A stretch of DNA of 10,093 bases. Origin: UBA2020 sp964551435. Lineage in GTDB: Bacteria; Pseudomonadota; Alphaproteobacteria; Micavibrionales; UBA2020. This document shows, one piece after another, positions 5,271 to 10,093 of this stretch. Numbering within the stretch: position 1 is the first letter of the stretch; each line of letters begins with the position of its first letter. The notes below the pieces were generated by a model. The model saw only the letters and a program-made list of their open reading frames with translations. It was not told the origin of the DNA and made no database searches. The translations under genes were made by a program, and so were the position numbers. Where the stretch lies: NCBI GenBank assembly GCA_964551435.1, contig CAZKBS010000036.1, forward strand, positions 1-10,093. The letters run 5' to 3'.

Positions 5271-7364
5271 ATGGCCGAATTTTTGCTGGAACTTTTTTCC
5301 GAAGAAATCCCCGCCCGCATGCAAGCAAAAGGCGCGGATGACCTGCGCGATTTGATTGTTAAAGGGCTTGAGGAAAAAGGCCTGGGCTTCACCAAAGCCG
5401 AAGCCCATTCCACCCCGCGCCGTATCACGGTCGTGGTCGATGGTCTGCCCATGGAAAACAACCCGCCGCCGATTGATAAAAAAGGCCCGCGCGTCGACGC
5501 CGCGCAGCAGGCGCTGGACGGTTTCCTGAAGTCCATCGGCCAGAGCGATTTCAGCAAATGCGTACAGGAAGAAAGCCCCAAGGGCACCTTCTGGTATTAC
5601 CGCGAAGCCGTCAAAGGCCAACCGACCGCACAGGTTTTGAGCGCGATTGTCGAAGCGGTTTTCGAAAAATTCGTCTGGCCGAAATCCATGCGCTGGAAAT
5701 CCGGTCAAAAAGCATGGGTGCGTCCCTTGCGCAGCATCGTGGCGCTGTTTGATGGCGCCGTTGTGCCGCTGTCTTTCGCGCTTGGCGGCGGTGAAGCCGC
5801 CGTCGCGTCCGGCAAGCAGTCGCAAGGCCACCGCTTCCTCTCGTCCGGCGCGTTCGAGGTGAAAAACTTCGCCGACTACACCGAAAAACTGAAAGCCGCG
5901 CATGTGATTTTGTCACGGGCGGACCGCAAAGCGTATATTTCGGCCGAAGCGCAAAAGCTCGCCGCCAAGGAAGGCCTCAAGGTCAATGAAAACGACGGCC
6001 TGATGGAAGAAATCGTCGGGCTGGTCGAATGGCCGGTGCCGTTGGTCGGCACGTTTGAAAAAGAATTCCTCGAAGTGCCGCAGGAAGTGCTGATCTCCAC
6101 CATGCGCGGCGATCAGAAATATATCGCGCTTCTGGACAGCAACGGCAAGCTGGCCAACAAATTCGTGGTCATCGCCAATACGATTACCGAAGACGGCGGC
6201 AAAAATGTTGTCGCGGGGAATGAAAAAGTCCTGCGCGCCCGCCTGTCCGATGCCAAATTCTTCTGGGATCAGGACCGCAAGCAAAAACTCGAAAGCCGCG
6301 TCGCGGCGCTCGGCCAAATCACGTTCCACCAGAAACTCGGCACGGTCAAAGACAAAGTCGCCCGCCTTGAAAAACTGGCGGCGCATGTCGCCAAGCACAT
6401 CGGCGCCGACGACAAACAAGCGGCACGCGCCGCCCTGCTCGCCAAGGCGGATTTGACATCCGGCGTCGTGTTCCAGTTCCCCGAAGTGCAAGGCATCATG
6501 GGGCGTTATTACGCGCTGCATGACAAGGAAACGCCCGCCGTCGCGCAGGCGATTGCGGATCATTACAAACCCGTGGGCGCAAACGACAGCTGCCCCACCG
6601 AACCCATCAGCATCTGCACCGCGCTTGCGGACAAGCTGGATACGCTGGCGGGATTCTTTGCGATTGATGAAAAACCGACGGGGTCCAAAGACCCCTTCGC
6701 GCTGCGCCGTGCGGCGCTGGGCATCATCCGCATCGTGCTGGAAAACAACTTGCGCCTGCCCCTCGTCCCGCTGTTCGAAGCGGCCTATAACGGTTATGCC
6801 GTATCGGGCCTGCGTCCTCTCAAGGATGTCACCTCCGACCTCGTGCAGTTCTTTACCGAACGCCTGAAGGTCGCGCTCAAAGACCAGGGAATCCGCCATG
6901 ACCTTATCGATGCTGTTCTTGCCGCCGATGTGCGCAAGGACGATATCGCGCTGGTCGTGAAGCTGGTGCATGCGCTGCGTGATTTCGTCGGCACCGATAA
7001 CGGCGCGAACCTGCTGGCCGCTTACAAGCGCGGCGCAAACATCCTGCGTATCGAGGAAAAGAAAGATGGCAAGTCTTTCGATGCCGCGGCGCTGAATGAC
7101 GCGCTTTTGAAAGAACAGCCGGAAAAAGACCTCGCCGCCGCGCTGGCGCCGGTTGCCGCCAAGGTCAAAGACCTGTTCGCCCGCGAAGATTACACGGGCT
7201 GCATGGCTGCGCTGTCCGAACTGCGCGCGCCTGTCGATGCGTTTTTTGACAAAATCATGGTCAATGCGCCCGAAGCCGATATTCGCGCGAACCGTCTGAG
7301 TTTGCTCTCGCGTCTGCGGGATACCATGAACACCATTGCCGATTTTTCGAAAACAGAGGGGTAA
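5271..7364 (+). CDS. glyS: Glycyl-tRNA synthetase beta subunit
   Basis: The tRNA-binding subunit that pairs with GlyQ. It has 697 residues, matching the family (about 690). The start MAEFLLELFSEEIPARM is the characteristic N-terminus, and AGGAGG (5255-5260) lies 10 bases before ATG 5271, inside the end of glyQ. Further conserved stretches are RPLRSIVALFDG (about 150-161), STMRGDQKYIALLD (about 276-289), LRARLSDAKFFWDQD (about 322-336), LTSGVVFQFPEVQGIMGRYY (about 396-415), ADKLDTLAGFF (453-463) and GSKDPFALRRAALGIIRI (471-488) in the HD-like region. A C-terminal DALR-type anticodon-binding domain covers roughly 590-690 (FFDKIMVNAPEADIRANRL). Two bases separate it from glyQ, so equal synthesis of the two subunits by coupled translation is likely. 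It is intact, with no frameshift. Confidence 0.96.
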   Translation: MAEFLLELFSEEIPARMQAKGADDLRDLIVKGLEEKGLGFTKAEAHSTPRRITVVVDGLPMENNPPPIDKKGPRVDAAQQALDGFLKSIGQSDFSKCVQEESPKGTFWYYREAVKGQPTAQVLSAIVEAVFEKFVWPKSMRWKSGQKAWVRPLRSIVALFDGAVVPLSFALGGGEAAVASGKQSQGHRFLSSGAFEVKNFADYTEKLKAAHVILSRADRKAYISAEAQKLAAKEGLKVNENDGLMEEIVGLVEWPVPLVGTFEKEFLEVPQEVLISTMRGDQKYIALLDSNGKLANKFVVIANTITEDGGKNVVAGNEKVLRARLSDAKFFWDQDRKQKLESRVAALGQITFHQKLGTVKDKVARLEKLAAHVAKHIGADDKQAARAALLAKADLTSGVVFQFPEVQGIMGRYYALHDKETPAVAQAIADHYKPVGANDSCPTEPISICTALADKLDTLAGFFAIDEKPTGSKDPFALRRAALGIIRIVLENNLRLPLVPLFEAAYNGYAVSGLRPLKDVTSDLVQFFTERLKVALKDQGIRHDLIDAVLAADVRKDDIALVVKLVHALRDFVGTDNGANLLAAYKRGANILRIEEKKDGKSFDAAALNDALLKEQPEKDLAAALAPVAAKVKDLFAREDYTGCMAALSELRAPVDAFFDKIMVNAPEADIRANRLSLLSRLRDTMNTIADFSKTEG

Positions 7365-7371
7365 CGCCGAT

Positions 7372-10026
7372 ATGACCGCCAACGCACAACTGAAACCGGA
7401 ACCAAATCAGATGCAAAAATGGGTTTATAGTTTTGGGAAAACATTGTGCGAAGGTGATGCGGGTCAGAAAAATCTGCTCGGCGGCAAGGGCGCGAATTTG
7501 GCGGAGATGAGCCGCCTCGGCCTGCCCGTGCCCCCCGGTTTTATTCTGTCGACTGAAGTTTGCACCTGTTTTTACCAAAACGGCAGCAGCTATCCCGCCG
7601 ACCTCGAAGCGCAGGTTGATGCGGCGCTCGCGCGGCTTGAATCCGAAATCGGCGGCAAATTCGGCGCGGGCGAGCGTCCGCTCCTGCTCGCCGTGCGCTC
7701 CGGCGCGCGCGTATCGATGCCGGGTATGATGGATACCATTCTCAACCTCGGCCTGAACGACCAGACGGTCGCCGCGCTTGCCAAGGCCAGCAACAACCCC
7801 CGCTTCGCGTGGGATTGCTACCGCCGCCTGATACAAATGTATAGCGACGTCGTTCTCGGCGTGGATCACCACCAGTTCGAAGACGTGCTGGATACCTTCA
7901 AACGCCGCAACAAGCTGAAACTCGATACCGACATCGATGCCGACGGCTGGATGGACATCGTCGATGAATACAAAACGATTGTCAAAGACGCTATCGGTAA
8001 GCCCTTCCCGCAGGATGCGCGCGAACAGCTCTGGGGCGCGATTGGCGCCGTATTCAAATCATGGATGACGCCGCGCGCCGTGACCTACCGTAAAATCAAC
8101 AGTATCCCCGAAGAATGGGGCACTGCCGTTAACGTACAGGCCGTTGTTTTCGGCAACATGGGCGATGATTGCGGTACGGGCGTCGCTTTCACCCGCGACC
8201 CGTCAACGGGCGAAAATGTTTTTTACGGCGAATATCTGGTGAATGCGCAAGGTGAAGACGTGGTTGCGGGTATCCGCACCCCCCAGCCGATGAGCGAGCT
8301 GAAAACCGCCATGCCCGAAGTCTTTGCCGAGCTGAACGCCATCCGCCTGCAACTGGAAAAACACTACAAGGATATGCAGGACATTGAATTCACCATTCAG
8401 AACCGCAAGCTTTATATGCTGCAAACCCGCGGCGGCAAACGCACGGCGGCGGCGGCGCTGCGTATCGCCGTTGAAATGGTCGAAGAAGGCCTGATCACCA
8501 AAGAACAAGCCGTGCAGCGCATCGCGCCGCATTCGCTCGACCAGCTGTTGCACCCCACCATCGACCCCAAAGCTGCGAAAACCGTGCTGACGCGCGGCCT
8601 GCCCGCCTCCCCCGGCGCGGCGGTGGGCGAGGTTGTGTTCGATGCCGACGAAGCGGAAACACGCGCCAAGGCAGGACATAAAATCATTCTCTGCCGCACC
8701 GAAACCAGCCCCGAAGACATTCACGGCATGCATGCGGCGCAGGGCCGTCTCACCCCGCGCGGTGGCATGACCAGCCACGCGGCCGTTGTTGCCCGCGGCA
8801 TGGGCAAGCCCTGCGTTGCCGGTGCCGGCGATGTGCGGATTGACCACAAAGCGCGCACCATGACGATTGGCGATAAAACCTTCCGCGAAGGCGACATGCT
8901 GACGCTGGACGGTGCGACGGGCGAAGTCATGCAGGGTGCGATTGCCATGCGCCAGCCAGCATTGACCGGGCATTTCGAAACGCTGATGGCATGGGCAGAT
9001 GATATGCGCCGCCTGAACATCCGCGCGAATGCCGAAACGCCGCTGGATGCCGAAACCGCGCGTAAATTCGGCGCGCAAGGCATCGGCCTTTGCCGCACTG
9101 AACACATGTTTTTCGACCCCGCGCGTATTTTGCACGTGCGCCAGATGATTTTGGCGGAAACGTCGCAGGAGCGTAAAGAGGCACTGGCGAAAATTGAACC
9201 GCACCAGCGCAAGGATTTTATCGACCTTTTCAAAATCATGCAGGGCCTGCCGGTGACTATCCGCCTGCTCGACCCGCCGCTGCATGAATTCCTGCCTCAG
9301 CAAGCCGATGAAATCGCCGAACTAGCCGCATCGCTGAACATCAGCACGGAGCGTGTGGAACAGCGTATCCACCGCCTGCATGAAACCAACCCCATGCTGG
9401 GCCTGCGCGGGTCGCGTCTGGGGATTGTATATCCTGAAATCTATGAAATGCAGGTGAAGGCGATTTTCGAAGCCGCCGCTGCCGTCAAGGCGGAAACCGG
9501 CAAAGCCGTCATGCCCGAAATCATGGTGCCGTTGATTGCGACGAAGGCCGAGATGGATTTGCTTTCGGCCATGGTTGCACGTGTGGCGACCGCCTGCGGC
9601 TTAAAGCGTGACGAATATCTGGTCGGCACGATGATCGAGCTCCCGCGCGCGGCGCTGGCGGCGGGTAGTATTGCCGAAACCGCTGAATTTTTCAGCTTCG
9701 GCACCAATGACCTCACGCAGACCACGTTTGGCATCAGCCGCGACGATGCAGGGTCTTTCCTGCCGGTTTACCAGCAAACGGGTTTGCTGCCCTCCGATCC
9801 CTTCGCCTCTATCGATACCGAAGGCGTGGGCGAACTTGTCAAAATCGCGGCAGAGCGTGGCCGCAAGGCGCGCGCGGGCCTGAAGCTTGGCATCTGCGGC
9901 GAACATGGCGGCGATCCGGCATCGATTGCGTTTTTTGAAACGGTCGGGCTGGATTACGTTTCCTGCTCTCCCTACCGCGTGCCGATTGCACGTCTGGCGG
10001 CGGCGCAGGCGGCCATCAAGAAATAA
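7372..10026 (+). CDS. ppdK: Pyruvate, phosphate dikinase
   Basis: Reversibly converts pyruvate, ATP and phosphate into phosphoenolpyruvate, AMP and pyrophosphate, and can serve gluconeogenesis or pyrophosphate-linked glycolysis. It has 884 residues, full length for the family. The N-terminal ATP-grasp domain shows LLGGKGANLAEM (35-46), VRSGARVSMPGMMDT (108-122), GVAFTRDPSTGE, and QDIEFT (336-341) before LQTRGGKRT (350-358). The swivelling phosphohistidine domain has GGMTSHAAVVARG with His469 as the phosphocarrier. The preceding Thr467 is the residue that a PDRP regulator phosphorylates in plants and some bacteria. The C-terminal TIM-barrel PEP/pyruvate domain contains GLCRTEHMFF and GICGEHGGDP with the acid-base Cys842. 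GAGGGG (7356-7361), overlapping the glyS end, is the ribosome binding site for ATG 7372. The gene starts 7 bases after glyS and is probably in its operon. I see no terminator in the 67 bases after it. Confidence 0.97.
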   Translation: MTANAQLKPEPNQMQKWVYSFGKTLCEGDAGQKNLLGGKGANLAEMSRLGLPVPPGFILSTEVCTCFYQNGSSYPADLEAQVDAALARLESEIGGKFGAGERPLLLAVRSGARVSMPGMMDTILNLGLNDQTVAALAKASNNPRFAWDCYRRLIQMYSDVVLGVDHHQFEDVLDTFKRRNKLKLDTDIDADGWMDIVDEYKTIVKDAIGKPFPQDAREQLWGAIGAVFKSWMTPRAVTYRKINSIPEEWGTAVNVQAVVFGNMGDDCGTGVAFTRDPSTGENVFYGEYLVNAQGEDVVAGIRTPQPMSELKTAMPEVFAELNAIRLQLEKHYKDMQDIEFTIQNRKLYMLQTRGGKRTAAAALRIAVEMVEEGLITKEQAVQRIAPHSLDQLLHPTIDPKAAKTVLTRGLPASPGAAVGEVVFDADEAETRAKAGHKIILCRTETSPEDIHGMHAAQGRLTPRGGMTSHAAVVARGMGKPCVAGAGDVRIDHKARTMTIGDKTFREGDMLTLDGATGEVMQGAIAMRQPALTGHFETLMAWADDMRRLNIRANAETPLDAETARKFGAQGIGLCRTEHMFFDPARILHVRQMILAETSQERKEALAKIEPHQRKDFIDLFKIMQGLPVTIRLLDPPLHEFLPQQADEIAELAASLNISTERVEQRIHRLHETNPMLGLRGSRLGIVYPEIYEMQVKAIFEAAAAVKAETGKAVMPEIMVPLIATKAEMDLLSAMVARVATACGLKRDEYLVGTMIELPRAALAAGSIAETAEFFSFGTNDLTQTTFGISRDDAGSFLPVYQQTGLLPSDPFASIDTEGVGELVKIAAERGRKARAGLKLGICGEHGGDPASIAFFETVGLDYVSCSPYRVPIARLAAAQAAIKK

Positions 10027-10093
10027 AAGCGGATTTTAATCTAGGGCCAAGACTCATTAAATCCACCATACGAGAGCGGCGACGAGGCAGACA

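Noticed and set aside
5913..7382. 489-codon - strand open frame antisense to glyS
   Set aside because: GC-rich third-position shadow of a strongly conserved gene; the translation has no recognisable domain and its composition (rich in Arg, Gly, Phe, Asp) is typical of an antisense frame.
8203..9303. 366-codon - strand open frame antisense to ppdK
   Set aside because: Shadow frame over the conserved dikinase domains; no independent start signals or family resemblance.
1..10093. CRISPR array, transposase, phage, toxin-antitoxin or defence genes
   Set aside because: No regularly spaced repeats, no recognisable protein of these classes and no terminal repeats were seen on either strand.

Overview
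The window looks like a chromosomal segment of an alphaproteobacterium. The reasons are the gene neighbourhood (long-chain polyprenyl diphosphate synthase, a DUF2007 protein, a TrmN6-like methyltransferase, then glyQ-glyS-ppdK), the close resemblance of the GlyQ/GlyS proteins to alphaproteobacterial ones as I remember them, and moderately high G+C coding sequence with GC-rich third positions. A Micavibrio- or Rhodospirillales-like source is possible, but I cannot place it more finely without a search.

Layout from left to right: (1) Positions 1-700 are clearly more AT-rich than the rest. They hold the possible tail of a + strand gene and one - strand gene for a small four-helix membrane protein that I do not recognise, with a plausible promoter. 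(2) A tRNA-Pro(CGG) gene on the - strand lies just downstream of ispB, the long-chain polyprenyl diphosphate synthase of quinone side-chain synthesis, also on the - strand. (3) Divergent from ispB, on the + strand, a DUF2007 gene overlaps a class I N6-adenine methyltransferase gene by 4 bases. (4) A block of three small - strand genes follows. Upstream is a chagasin-type (I42) cysteine-peptidase inhibitor without a signal peptide, then two unrecognised small proteins, closed by a convincing intrinsic terminator that abuts the stop codon of the convergent methyltransferase gene. (5) The right half is a tight + strand unit: glyQ and glyS (the two subunits of glycyl-tRNA synthetase, 2 bases apart) and ppdK (pyruvate, phosphate dikinase, 7 bases further). 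The last 67 bases hold no gene I can support.

Most of this is housekeeping: tRNA supply and charging, tRNA modification, quinone precursor synthesis and pyruvate/PEP interconversion. I see no phage genes, transposase, CRISPR array, toxin-antitoxin pair or defence system. The less ordinary parts are the small - strand block with the intracellular-looking protease inhibitor, a pair of interleaved complementary segments between that block and glyQ, and the AT-rich tract next to the 3' end of the tRNA gene. I did not find a clear undescribed system.
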